A stretch of DNA of 64,000 bases from Bosea sp. (in: a-proteobacteria) (GTDB lineage: Bacteria; Pseudomonadota; Alphaproteobacteria; Rhizobiales; Beijerinckiaceae). Below are positions 8,253-17,051 of this stretch, in pieces (the stretch's first letter is position 1; each line of letters starts with the position of its first letter). Made by a program: the position numbers and the translations under genes. The stretch spans positions 3,276,698 through 3,340,697 of the forward strand of contig JAAVVV010000001.1 of NCBI GenBank assembly GCA_023910605.1, in the 5' to 3' direction. Under the pieces are notes generated by a model. That model ran no database searches. It worked only from the letters and a program-made list of their open reading frames with translations, and had not been told where the DNA came from.

Positions 8253-10013
8253 ATGAATCAGGACAAGGAAGGTGCCGATCACGATCCGGCCGCCGCCGCT
8301 TCGCTGAGCGACCGCGCCGCTGCCCGCGAGGCGCGCGCCTTCGCGCTCCGCCATGGCCTCGCCTTCAGCGAGCAGCCGCTGCGGCCGGCCTCCGGTCTGG
8401 CCTTCCAGCACGCCATCGCCGCCGGCATCGCGCCGCTCGATGAGACTGGCCGCTACAGGCTGGCCCTGGCCCCCGGGCCGGCGGAGTCCGGGGCGCTGGC
8501 GCAGCACGATCTCTCGAACCGGCCGGACATCGTGGTCATGCCCCGGCCAACCTTCAGGCGGATGCTGCGCCGCCATGCCCGGGAGCAGATCGTGCACCAT
8601 GCGTCGCACCATCTCGCGGAAATCCGGCCGGACCTCAGCGCGCGCGCCGGGTTGAACCTGCGACAGGCGCTGGCTCTGGCGGCTCTCGCCATGGCGCTGC
8701 TGGCCTCGGCGCAGCTTTCGGGCACGGCCGCGTTCCTGCTGCTGGCCTTCTTCACAACGCCGGTATTCGCTTCGCTTCTGGTGCTCAGGCTCGGCGCCAT
8801 GATCGACGCATGGACGCCGGCAGCCGCGCCGGCGACGCCACTGCCCGACGCGGAGCTGCCGCTCTACACGCTCCTTGTGCCGCTCTACCGCGAGGCTGCC
8901 GTCCTTGATCGGCTGATCGAGGCCCTGCTCGGCCTCGACTATCCCGCGGATAAGCTCGACATCAAGATCATCATTGAGGAATGCGACGGCCAGACCCGGG
9001 AGGCGTTGGCGGCGCGCCTGCTGCCGGCGCACATCGACGTGCTCGTCGCGCCGGACGGCTTGCCCCGCACCAAGCCGCGCGCCCTCAACATCGGCTTGAT
9101 CGAAGCCAGGGGAGAGTTGCTCGCCATCTTTGACGCAGAGGACCGACCCGACCCGCGCCAGCTCAGGGTGGCGGCGAACCTGTTCAGGCGCCTGCCTCGC
9201 CGCGTCGCCTGCCTGCAGGGGCGCCTCGTCATCGAGAACGTCGACGACAGCTGGCTCACACGGTTCTTCGCGCTTGAATACGCCGCGCTCTTCGATGTGG
9301 TGAACAGCGGGCTGATGCGCAGCGGCCTGCCCGTGCTGCTGGGCGGAACCAGCAATCACTTCCGCACCCGCGTGCTCAGGGCCGTTGGCGGATGGGACGC
9401 GTGGAATGTGACGGAGGATGCGGACCTCGCCTTCCGGCTGATCCGCTCGGGCTACCGCATGGCGGATCTCCCTTCAGCCACCTATGAGGAGGCTCCGCCC
9501 GCCCTGCGTCCGTGGTTCAGCCAGCGCGTTCGCTGGATGAAGGGCTTCATGCAGACCCTCATCACCCATACCCGCACGCCGCTGCGTTTCCTGCATGAGG
9601 CAGGTGCGCCGCAGGGCCTCACTCTGGCCTCGCTCTGCGCGGGAACGCTGCTCAGCGTGCTGAGCTATCCGCTCTTCATCATCGGCTTTGCGCTGTCCTA
9701 TCTCACCCATGGCGCGGCATTGCCGGACACGGCGATCGAGGCCGTGGCCACAGGCATCTGGGTCACGCTGCTGGCGGGCGGGCTCGTGGCGCTGGTTGCC
9801 CCGGCCATAGTGGGCGTGCGCCATCGTGGCCTCACGGATCTGCTGTGGTGCACCCCGCTCATGCCACTGTACTGCCTGCTCATCTCGGCGGCCGCCTGGT
9901 CAGCGCTGGCCGAATATGTCCGCGCGCCGACCCGCTGGAACAAGACCGAGCACGGGTTGGCGCGAAGCTCGCGCTACCGCAGGCAGGCCCCTTCCGAAGA
10001 GGCTCCGTCCTGA
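8253..10013 (+). CDS. Membrane GT2 glycosyltransferase with N-terminal MshEN-like domain
   Basis: A 586-residue protein (a TTG at 8232 would give 593). Residues 20-130 form a soluble region with the look of a T2SS-E/MshEN-type N-terminal domain. Two membrane helices follow (about 140-185), then a GT2 domain with LVPLYREAAVLDRLI, the metal motif FDAEDRPDP, TEDADLAF, and QRVRWMKG, matching the Q-x-x-R-W motif of processive synthases. Two to three more helices end the protein. The arrangement resembles cellulose-synthase-like transferases that polymerise and export a chain. MshEN domains can bind cyclic-di-GMP, so second-messenger control is possible but inferred. Confidence 0.82.
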   Translation: MNQDKEGADHDPAAAASLSDRAAAREARAFALRHGLAFSEQPLRPASGLAFQHAIAAGIAPLDETGRYRLALAPGPAESGALAQHDLSNRPDIVVMPRPTFRRMLRRHAREQIVHHASHHLAEIRPDLSARAGLNLRQALALAALAMALLASAQLSGTAAFLLLAFFTTPVFASLLVLRLGAMIDAWTPAAAPATPLPDAELPLYTLLVPLYREAAVLDRLIEALLGLDYPADKLDIKIIIEECDGQTREALAARLLPAHIDVLVAPDGLPRTKPRALNIGLIEARGELLAIFDAEDRPDPRQLRVAANLFRRLPRRVACLQGRLVIENVDDSWLTRFFALEYAALFDVVNSGLMRSGLPVLLGGTSNHFRTRVLRAVGGWDAWNVTEDADLAFRLIRSGYRMADLPSATYEEAPPALRPWFSQRVRWMKGFMQTLITHTRTPLRFLHEAGAPQGLTLASLCAGTLLSVLSYPLFIIGFALSYLTHGAALPDTAIEAVATGIWVTLLAGGLVALVAPAIVGVRHRGLTDLLWCTPLMPLYCLLISAAAWSALAEYVRAPTRWNKTEHGLARSSRYRRQAPSEEAPS

Positions 10014-10028
10014 CCGCCTGGATCGGCC

Positions 10029-12407
10029 TCAGTCGAGGCCCTCCGAGCCCTCGTTGAGCACGATGCAGCGGATCTTCGCTGCATCCGCCCCAAGCGCCCG
10101 TTCGGCAAGGCGCTGCGCGTGGTTCTTGGCCATGCCGGCAGGGGCCACCGCCACGATGTCGTCCGCCATCTCGGCGAGCATGTACGGCAAGGCCCCGTCT
10201 GCGGTCGAACCGGCATCGATCACCACGGCCTCGAAGCGGCGCGTCTGGTCGAGCAGACCCGTCTTGAGGCGCTCGTGTGAGGGCGCCGCCGGCCGCGTGG
10301 GCGCGTTGGGCCGGGGCAGGAAGAAGACCCCCGTCTCGTCATCCTGAAGGGCGGCACGGATCAGCCCGGCCGCGCCGCTGATGACCTGCTCGGCTCCGAT
10401 CTCGGCATCATCGGCGAAGGCGGCGCTGAGCGAGGCCGGCCCTGCCGCCAGATCGATGAGGATGGGCGTCGCCCCTTCCCGTGCGGCGGCCAGAGCCAGA
10501 TTGAGGGCGACGAGCGAGGCGCCGGCGCCGGGCGACAAACCCAGCACGATCACCTTGCGGTTGGCTCCAGGCTTCTCCTCGATGGCGAGGCGGTCCCGTG
10601 TTTCGCCGATGACGGCGGCGAAGGCCGAGCGCGGCTCGTCCCAGGCCTCCGTCAGGAACCCCGTGCCATGGAAGGCGGACGTTTCGGGCTTGCTGCGCCC
10701 GCGCGCGAAGCCTCCGCTCCGGGTCGCCGGCAGCTTCACCGCGACCGGTCCTTCCGGCTCGGCGTGCATGGGCGCCGCGCCGGGGCCGCGCCAGCGGCTG
10801 CCGGACGACTTCGCGGGGTTCAGGGCTGCCGCGCCAAGCGACGCCGCCGCGTGCTGGCGGAAACCCTGGCCGGAGGGGCGCGCCCGCTCGGGCTGGCTGT
10901 CCGCAAGACGGCGCCCGCCACCTGAAGCCCGCAGCGCAGCGGAGGCGGGCTGCGCTGCCGGAGCGGCGTTGCGAAGCATCAGGATTTCGCGCAGCAGCGC
11001 GAAGGCGACCCCTGCCGCGAGGCCCGCGATCAGCCCGATCGCGATGTACAGCTTGCGATTGGGGCCGAGCTTCTCGAGCGGGGCCACCGCTTCGGTGATG
11101 ACGCGGGCGTTGGTGGTGTCCACGCCTGTCTGCCCGCTGGTTTCCCGGGCGCGCAGCAGGAAGGACTGGTAGACCTGTCGGTGGGCGTCGGCCTCCCGCT
11201 CCAGTTCGCGGAGCTGGACGGCAGCCTGTCCCGTCGTCAGGGTTTCACGCTTGAGCCTGTCGACCTGCCCGCTTATGGCGGCCTCGGAAGCGCGGGCCCT
11301 GTCGAGTTCGGCGCGCGCGCCCTGCACGATCCGCGCAAGCTCCTCCGCGATCTGCCGGCGCGCGTCACGGGCCTGCGCCTGCGCCGAAACGAGCTGGGGA
11401 TGCTGCGATCCGTAGAGCACCAGCGCATCCGCCTCGCGGGTTAGCGCGACGCCGAGCTGGGCGCGCAGCAAGCCGATGCTGGGCGAGTTGAGCGCCTCTG
11501 GCGTCGCTCCGGCTTCAAGGCTTGTCGGCCGGACCGCGCGCACCTGGTCGAACTTGGCCTGGGCATCGGCTGTGCGTGCCCGCGCCTGGGTCAGCTGGGT
11601 GTTGCTGACGGCCAGCGTGTCTTCCGACACAAGCTTCCCGCCCGCGCCGACCAGATTGTTATCGGCGCGGTAGCGCTCCACCTTGTCCTCGGCGACACGC
11701 ACGCGTTCGCGCAGCTCGCTCAGGCGCGAGGACAGCGAGTTCGAGGCGCGCTGTGCCGATTCGGAACGGACCGAGGACTGGTCCTCAAGATAGGCCTCGG
11801 CCATTGCGTTGGCGACGCGGGCGGACTTGGCCCCATCCCCGGAGATTGCCGTGATGTCGATCACGAAGGTGCGCTCGCCGCGCCGGATGATCACCTGCTT
11901 GTCCATGGCGGCGAGCGCCACGACCACCGGATCGCGCGAGGCGGCGGCCCCGCCCTGCGACAGGCCGATCCGTCCTGTCAGCCCATTGCCCGGCGCGCCG
12001 AAATCCGGATCGGACGCGAGGCCAAGCCGCTCGATCACCTTGCGCTTGACGCTGTCGGACGCGATCACGCGCGCCTGGCTCTCGAGAAAGGCGGTGGTGA
12101 CGTCGCTGCCGACGGCCTGCGGGGAGATCTCGTTCTGGAGAACCCTGAGGTCGCGCGGATCGATCAGGAGCTGCGCGGTGGAGCCGAATCGATCCGGCGT
12201 CGTGACCGCCAGGGCGATGGCGATGCCAGCTCCCGCCAGCGCGAAAGCGCTGATCGACATGAAGCGGCGGCGCACGAAGCCGATGCCGAAGCCCATCGGA
12301 TCGGCCATGACCTGAGAGAGCCCCACACCGCCGCGGTCGGCCTGGCCGGTCCGGCCTGGGGCCTCTGCACCCCGGCGGTCATCGCCATTAGTGTCGATTG
12401 CAAACAT
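10029..12407 (-). CDS. Wzz/BY-kinase-type chain-length protein with degenerate P-loop
   Basis: A 792-residue fused polysaccharide co-polymerase. Membrane helix 1 is at residues 50-68, followed by a long periplasmic coiled coil rich in Arg, Ala, Glu and Gln, and helix 2 (LYIAIGLIAGLAAGVAFALL) near 440. A low-complexity linker (about 470-600) leads to a ParA/CpsD-like domain from residue 618. Its Walker A position reads GLSPGAGAS, with no lysine before the serine, and the A' motif is LIDLAAGP. There is no tyrosine cluster at the C-terminus. Normal BY-kinases need both, so this is probably a pseudokinase that still sets chain length. The start at 12407 follows GGAA; an ATG-like start at 12449 is possible. 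Confidence 0.85.
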   Translation of the reverse strand: MFAIDTNGDDRRGAEAPGRTGQADRGGVGLSQVMADPMGFGIGFVRRRFMSISAFALAGAGIAIALAVTTPDRFGSTAQLLIDPRDLRVLQNEISPQAVGSDVTTAFLESQARVIASDSVKRKVIERLGLASDPDFGAPGNGLTGRIGLSQGGAAASRDPVVVALAAMDKQVIIRRGERTFVIDITAISGDGAKSARVANAMAEAYLEDQSSVRSESAQRASNSLSSRLSELRERVRVAEDKVERYRADNNLVGAGGKLVSEDTLAVSNTQLTQARARTADAQAKFDQVRAVRPTSLEAGATPEALNSPSIGLLRAQLGVALTREADALVLYGSQHPQLVSAQAQARDARRQIAEELARIVQGARAELDRARASEAAISGQVDRLKRETLTTGQAAVQLRELEREADAHRQVYQSFLLRARETSGQTGVDTTNARVITEAVAPLEKLGPNRKLYIAIGLIAGLAAGVAFALLREILMLRNAAPAAQPASAALRASGGGRRLADSQPERARPSGQGFRQHAAASLGAAALNPAKSSGSRWRGPGAAPMHAEPEGPVAVKLPATRSGGFARGRSKPETSAFHGTGFLTEAWDEPRSAFAAVIGETRDRLAIEEKPGANRKVIVLGLSPGAGASLVALNLALAAAREGATPILIDLAAGPASLSAAFADDAEIGAEQVISGAAGLIRAALQDDETGVFFLPRPNAPTRPAAPSHERLKTGLLDQTRRFEAVVIDAGSTADGALPYMLAEMADDIVAVAPAGMAKNHAQRLAERALGADAAKIRCIVLNEGSEGLD

Positions 12408-12549
12408 GCGCGTTCCAACGTTTCTTTGTCTTGCGCCACTCATGGCCAATTCTGCCGGTGTCTATGCCCTGGGCCAGTGCTTGCAGTTTCGGTGCCGCCA
12501 TGATTGTCCCGTTTCTGAGCATCGTGCGCAATCATGGCGGCAATGCGCG

Positions 12550-13644
12550 TCAGCGCAGCCGGCGCGCCGCCTGGATCGCCGCCATCATGGGTTTGGGACG
12601 ATAATCCTCGTCGAGCGGCAGGGGCCGCGCCTTCTGACGGTCGCTGCGCTTGAAGGTGTCGGTGATCCAGGTCGAGCGGTCGCTGAGCCCCCAGGTGATG
12701 ATCGCCGACGGCCGCTGCCCCTCGATGACGGCTCCGAGAAAGGCGCTGGTCAGCTCTGCCACGGCCTTGTCGCGTTCCGCTGGCGGGGTGTTGAGCTGCC
12801 AGTCGATCACGTCGAGCTCGGTGATCTTCACGCCGACGCCCATGCGCGCCAGTTCGCGGCACAGGGCCGTGATGGAGCGCCTGTCGAGCGACTTCTCGGC
12901 ATAGAGGTGGGCCTGGAACCCGACCTCATGCACGGGAATGTTCTGGTCCTGAAGCCGGCGCACCAGCCTGAGCACCTGGCGGCGCCGCTCGGCCGTGCGC
13001 TCGTCGGCATTCTCGAAATCATAATCGTTGATGACCAGCCTCGCCTTCGGGTCGGCGGCTGCGGCCGCGCGGAAAGCGATGTCGACGTGAGCCTCGCCCA
13101 GAAGCCGCTGCCAGATGGTGTCGCGCATCGGCGCGGCCGGCTTGGGCTCATGCGCGATGACCTCGTTGACGACATCCCAGGTGGCGATGCGCCCTGCATA
13201 GGTCTTCATCAGCATGTCGATGTGCGCGACGAGTTCGCGCTCGGCCTCGCGGGCCGACGTCATCGTCGACACCCATGGCGGCAGAGCGAGGCCCCAGAGC
13301 AGCGCATGGCCATGCGCCTGCTTGCCATGCTTGAGCGCGAAGCCGACGATCTCGTTGGCGTGATCGAGGCTGAAGCCATCGCGGCGCTGGCGCACCCATT
13401 CCCATTTCAGCTCGTTCATCGGCGTGATCACGTCGCACAGCGTGGCGAGCTTGTCGCGCAGCACGGCATCCTTCTGGAAATCCGAGATCATCACCGCCGA
13501 GCCGAACGGGATCAGCTCCGATCTGGCCACTGCGCTGGCTGTGGCGAACGCGGCCTCCGTGCCGAGGATGGGCGGGGCCGCAAGCGAGCCGATCGCGACA
13601 GGTGCGGCGGCCAGCAGGGCGCGGCGCGTCAGGGCCATGGGCAC
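12550..13644 (-). CDS. GH10 endo-beta-xylanase-type glycanase, Tat-exported
   Basis: A 364-residue glycoside hydrolase family 10 enzyme. The N-terminus has a twin arginine (LTRRALLAAAP) followed by a hydrophobic core, a probable Tat signal. The (beta/alpha)8 barrel shows the acid/base Glu161 in WDVVNE and the nucleophile Glu276 in KITELDV, with NDYDFE and GFQAHLY between them. GH10 enzymes cut beta-1,4-xylan and some beta-glycans. In this location a role in trimming or releasing the exopolysaccharide of its own cluster is more likely than plant-cell-wall digestion, though that is inference. A second ATG two codons in (13638) is possible. Confidence 0.92.
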   Translation of the reverse strand: MPMALTRRALLAAAPVAIGSLAAPPILGTEAAFATASAVARSELIPFGSAVMISDFQKDAVLRDKLATLCDVITPMNELKWEWVRQRRDGFSLDHANEIVGFALKHGKQAHGHALLWGLALPPWVSTMTSAREAERELVAHIDMLMKTYAGRIATWDVVNEVIAHEPKPAAPMRDTIWQRLLGEAHVDIAFRAAAAADPKARLVINDYDFENADERTAERRRQVLRLVRRLQDQNIPVHEVGFQAHLYAEKSLDRRSITALCRELARMGVGVKITELDVIDWQLNTPPAERDKAVAELTSAFLGAVIEGQRPSAIITWGLSDRSTWITDTFKRSDRQKARPLPLDEDYRPKPMMAAIQAARRLR

Positions 13645-13783
13645 AATCTCTCCACGATGCGGATTTCCTGCTTTAGTCTTAGCGGCGACGAAAGGTTTGT
13701 CAGCCTAATCTTGGCATCGCGGTAAACCGGCGGTGTCAGGGCCTGCCCGGCGGCGCAGACAGGACCGAAAGACCACGCGCCGC

Positions 13784-15031
13784 ATGATGAACACCCGCAT
13801 CATTACAGATTACCTGGCCATGGCAGGCGGGTCGCTGGCGCGCATCGTGATTTCGCTCGCCTATTTCCTCATCGTCGCGAATGCCCTGAGCCTCGGCGAT
13901 TTCGGCATGTTCGCCACGGCCTCCGCCGCCGGCGTGGTGCTCTCGCGCGTGGCCTCCTTCGGCTTCATCTCGCCACTGTTCCGAGCAGCGACGGTGCGGC
14001 ACAGGCTCACAGGCGTCTATCTGACAGGATTTTTTCTGGCCCTGGGCGCATCGTTGCCGGTGGTTGTAGCGCTCGCCGCCGGGCTCAAGCCGCTGGTCTT
14101 CCCGCAGATGCCGCCTCTGGCCTTTGTCCTGATCATCGGCGCCGAGGTGCTGGGCTGGCGGCTGCTGGAGGTGGTTGCGATCATCAACAACGGCCAGCGC
14201 CGCTTTGTCCAGGCCACGGCGCTCGTGCTGCTGGGGGCCGGCATCCGCACCCTTGGCGCGCTCGCCTTCTGGGTGCTGGGGCACAGCAGCCTCGCCGACT
14301 GGGCGTGGACCTATCTGGCCGCCAACGCGCTGTGCGCGCTCATCGCCTTCGTGTTCTTCCTGCCGAAGCTGCGCCTGCGCCTGGCTCCCGCGCTCTACCT
14401 GCGCCAGATGCGCGACGCCATGCCCGCAGCCTTGGCCGACATCACCTTCTATACGCAGGCCGAACTCGACAAGGCCGTGGTGCTGATGATGGCGGGCCCG
14501 CAGGTGGCCGGCCTCTACGCCATCGCCATGCGCGTGATCGACCTGACGGCCCTGCCGATCCGCTCCTTCAACCAGCTGTTCATGCAGAAGATCATGACCG
14601 ACCGCCGCATGGCCCTGTCTGGCGGCATGCTCGCGCTGGTGGAGGCCGCGATCGCGGTCGTCTCGATCGGCGGGCTTGGCGTGGTGGCGGCGCTGCTGTG
14701 GTGGAAGCCTGATCTGCTTGGCCGCAGCATCGCTGCGGTCGTGCCTCTGCTTCCCCTTCTGCTGGCGGTTCCGGCCTTCCGCAATCTTGTGGAATATCAT
14801 GCGGAGTTACTCTACGGCATGGAGCGGACGGGCGTGCGCGCCGCGCTGCTGGCGCTGATCGCGACGCTCAAGGCCGCGCTGATCTGGCTGACCCTGCACC
14901 TGGCGGGGACCCTGCCGAAGGCCGCGGGCGCGGATTGGGCGCCCTGGCTGAACCTCGTCTTCCTCGCGCTTTACGCTGTCTCCGGGCTTGTCGCCTACAG
15001 CGTCATCCGAAACGCGCGGAAGCCCGCCTGA
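13784..15031 (+). CDS. Wzx-like polysaccharide flippase (MOP superfamily)
   Basis: About 415 residues with some 12 membrane helices spread over the whole chain, e.g. IVISLAYFLIVANALSLGDF near the N-terminus. This is the pattern of O-antigen/exopolysaccharide flippases that move lipid-linked repeat units to the periplasmic face. Two adjacent ATGs (13784 and 13787) are the likely start. An upstream start at 13733 would add 17 charged residues. Its 3' end overlaps the convergent DUF6492 gene by 29 bases. No Wzy-type polymerase is seen in the window. Confidence 0.85.
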   Translation: MMNTRIITDYLAMAGGSLARIVISLAYFLIVANALSLGDFGMFATASAAGVVLSRVASFGFISPLFRAATVRHRLTGVYLTGFFLALGASLPVVVALAAGLKPLVFPQMPPLAFVLIIGAEVLGWRLLEVVAIINNGQRRFVQATALVLLGAGIRTLGALAFWVLGHSSLADWAWTYLAANALCALIAFVFFLPKLRLRLAPALYLRQMRDAMPAALADITFYTQAELDKAVVLMMAGPQVAGLYAIAMRVIDLTALPIRSFNQLFMQKIMTDRRMALSGGMLALVEAAIAVVSIGGLGVVAALLWWKPDLLGRSIAAVVPLLPLLLAVPAFRNLVEYHAELLYGMERTGVRAALLALIATLKAALIWLTLHLAGTLPKAAGADWAPWLNLVFLALYAVSGLVAYSVIRNARKPA

Positions 15032-15923
15032 AGGCGCTCCACAACTCCTCCATCGGCACCCCGATGAAGGACTGCACGCCGATCGCCACCTGTCCCGGAG
15101 ACAAAAGCTCGACCCCCTCGCGGAAGCTCTCGCCACTGACCGCATCGCGCACCCAGTAGGTGGCGCACAATCCATCTGATGTCGGCGTGTGGGTTGCGCG
15201 CTCGCCCAGCACATGCTCGACGAAATTGCCGTAGAGCATCATCTCCGAGAAGGCCCGCCCGGCGGCGACCGCGCACACCCAGTCACGGCCCGAGCGCTCG
15301 GCCACATGGCGCAGCAGCGCGCTGACATTGGGCCCAAGCCAGGTGGGCAGCGCGGTGACATAGTCGTCGGCCGGCAGCATCGGCGCGTGCGTGCCCAGCA
15401 CAGCCGCGGCATGGCGCACCCAGGCGACATGATCCTTCATGCCGGAATGGATGGCGCCGGATTTACGCACCAGCCGCGCGCGCCCCCCTTGCACCTGCGA
15501 GGCCAGGTCATAGGGCGAAAGGAAGACCATATCCGAGTCCGCATAGAGCAGCACCGGCTCCGGCGCGATCAGCGGCAGCGCCAGCTTGCGCAACTGCTGC
15601 GTATGCCAGCCGCGCAAGGGCTTTACTCCGCGCGCCAGAGCGCCGGGCCCCGTCCACACCCGACGCCGGCCCATGCTGAACGGATCGGGCCAGGAGCGCA
15701 GCCATGAGGGCAACAGCTCGCTTTCGGCAATGATGCAGCGACGCGGCCCGGCGAGCGGAGCGAAGTTCGGCAGGTCCCGATCCTCGACGAGCAGATAATG
15801 CATCGACAGCCCGCTGACGAAGGCATCGATGCTGGCGCACAGGAGCTTGCAGCGCTCGACATCGCCGCGATAGCTCGGCGTCGCTATGGCGTAGGTCAGC
15901 GGTCCGCCCGGGAGCCCTGTCAT
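15003..15923 (-). CDS. DUF6492 family protein (glycosyltransferase-like)
   Basis: A 306-residue protein. It starts LTYAIATPSYRGDVERCKLLCASID and contains LLYADSDMVFLSP, a D-x-D motif like that of GT-A enzymes. Proteins of this kind occur in polysaccharide clusters and are presumed transferases; the activity is unproven. The start at 15923 overlaps the wecG-like stop by four bases (ATGA), so the pair is translationally coupled. The 3' end overlaps the convergent flippase gene by 29 bases. Confidence 0.75.
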   Translation of the reverse strand: MTGLPGGPLTYAIATPSYRGDVERCKLLCASIDAFVSGLSMHYLLVEDRDLPNFAPLAGPRRCIIAESELLPSWLRSWPDPFSMGRRRVWTGPGALARGVKPLRGWHTQQLRKLALPLIAPEPVLLYADSDMVFLSPYDLASQVQGGRARLVRKSGAIHSGMKDHVAWVRHAAAVLGTHAPMLPADDYVTALPTWLGPNVSALLRHVAERSGRDWVCAVAAGRAFSEMMLYGNFVEHVLGERATHTPTSDGLCATYWVRDAVSGESFREGVELLSPGQVAIGVQSFIGVPMEELWSAFRRASARFG

Positions 15924-16861
15924 CGGCGGCGCCGCCAGGCCTGGGCCAGCACGCGGCTCATGAAGACGGGATTGCCCAGCAGGTAGCGGCGCCACAGGCG
16001 CGCAGGCTCCTGCGCCAGCCTGAATGCCCATTCAAGCCGCAGCAGGCGGATCCATTCCGGCGCACGCACGACCTCTCGCGCGAGGAAGTCGAACAGCGCC
16101 CCGACGCCTGCCGCCACGCTGGCATGGCCTGGTCCGAGCCGCTCCGCCATCCAGATTTCCTGACGCGGATTGCCGAACGCCACCAGGAGCAGATCCGGGC
16201 GCTTGTCGATCAGTTGCTGAAGCAGCGCGGCTTCCGCAACCGCATCGAAATAGCCGTCGCCAAACACCGTGTAGGCATGCTGCGGCGCCAGTTCCGCCAG
16301 CGCCGCGGCCGCCCGCATGGCGACCCCAGGCCGCGCGCCGATGAGGCCGACGCGCAGGGGCATGGAGGCGCGCGCCAGAAAGCCGGGGATGAAATCCGTG
16401 CCGTTGAGATTGGCCCGGAACGGCGCGCCATGAACAAGGCGGGCGCCAAGATCGACCCCTATGCCGTCCGGCACGACAAGGCACTGACCCAGCGCAGACG
16501 CAAAGCGGGCATCGACCGCGGCCAGGTTCACGACATGTGCATTGGCGAAAGCGAGCTTCAGATGCCGGCCGGGCGCGATGGCGGCCATGAGCGCGGCGTC
16601 GGTCTCATCCGCGGTGAGCGAGGCGATGTCGACGACGCCGAGGCGATGCGTTACGGCGCTCGCCGCAGCATGATCCTGATCGCGCAGGCGGGCAGGATTC
16701 GGGGACGTGGCATCTTGTTTCGCCCAGATATTGTCGGTCGAACCTGATCGTTCGGGAAGATGAAGAACGTCCATGATGATCGATATTGCGTGATTGCAAG
16801 CGACTGTCAAATTCTTCTGCCCATGATCCCTAACATTGAATGTATCGATTGCTGCATTCAT
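15920..16861 (-). CDS. WecG/TagA/CpsF-family glycosyltransferase (GT26)
   Basis: Up to 313 residues; an internal ATG at 16774 would give 284. The GT26 domain covers residues 100-300 with LAFANAHVVNLAA, VVPDGIGVD, NGTDFIPGF, RVGLIGARPGVA, LLLVAFGNPRQEIWM and VGALFDFLAREVVRAPEWIRLLRLEWAFRL. The family adds N-acetylmannosamine-type or glucuronic-type sugars to a polyprenyl-linked acceptor. It is the first gene of a two-gene unit with the DUF6492 gene and is divergent from the initiating transferase, so both share the 190-bp intergenic region. Confidence 0.9.
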   Translation of the reverse strand: MNAAIDTFNVRDHGQKNLTVACNHAISIIMDVLHLPERSGSTDNIWAKQDATSPNPARLRDQDHAAASAVTHRLGVVDIASLTADETDAALMAAIAPGRHLKLAFANAHVVNLAAVDARFASALGQCLVVPDGIGVDLGARLVHGAPFRANLNGTDFIPGFLARASMPLRVGLIGARPGVAMRAAAALAELAPQHAYTVFGDGYFDAVAEAALLQQLIDKRPDLLLVAFGNPRQEIWMAERLGPGHASVAAGVGALFDFLAREVVRAPEWIRLLRLEWAFRLAQEPARLWRRYLLGNPVFMSRVLAQAWRRRR

Positions 16862-17051
16862 TCAGGCCAATCCGTTTCATTGTCATGGTTAACATAGTTA
16901 TTATGATTTAAACGCCTCATGTGCCGCAATGAAACGGCACGCCTTCTGCAGACTGATACGCCATTACCGCAAACCGGAGCCCTGGTGCGCCGGACCGGGA
17001 CAACAGGCATTCAGCAGGGGTGGGCCGGCGTGACGGTCCAGCATTGACGCG
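16862..17051. promoter_or_regulatory. AT-rich divergent promoter region of the polysaccharide genes
   Basis: This 190-bp gap separates the wecG-like gene (leftward) from the initiating transferase (rightward). Its left half (16862-16920) is markedly AT-rich compared with the rest of the window, with GGTTAACATAG and TTATTATGATTTAAACG. The AT-richness continues into the first codons of the wecG-like gene. AT-rich control regions of exopolysaccharide genes in this order are often bound by MucR/Ros-type zinc-finger repressors; that assignment is inference. No protein-coding remnant was recognised. Confidence 0.45.

Noticed and set aside
7221..9359. 712-codon open frame on the minus strand
   Set aside because: It is antisense to two well-supported glycosyltransferase genes, is rich in Arg, Gly, Gln and His typical of GC-rich shadow frames, and shows no family motif.
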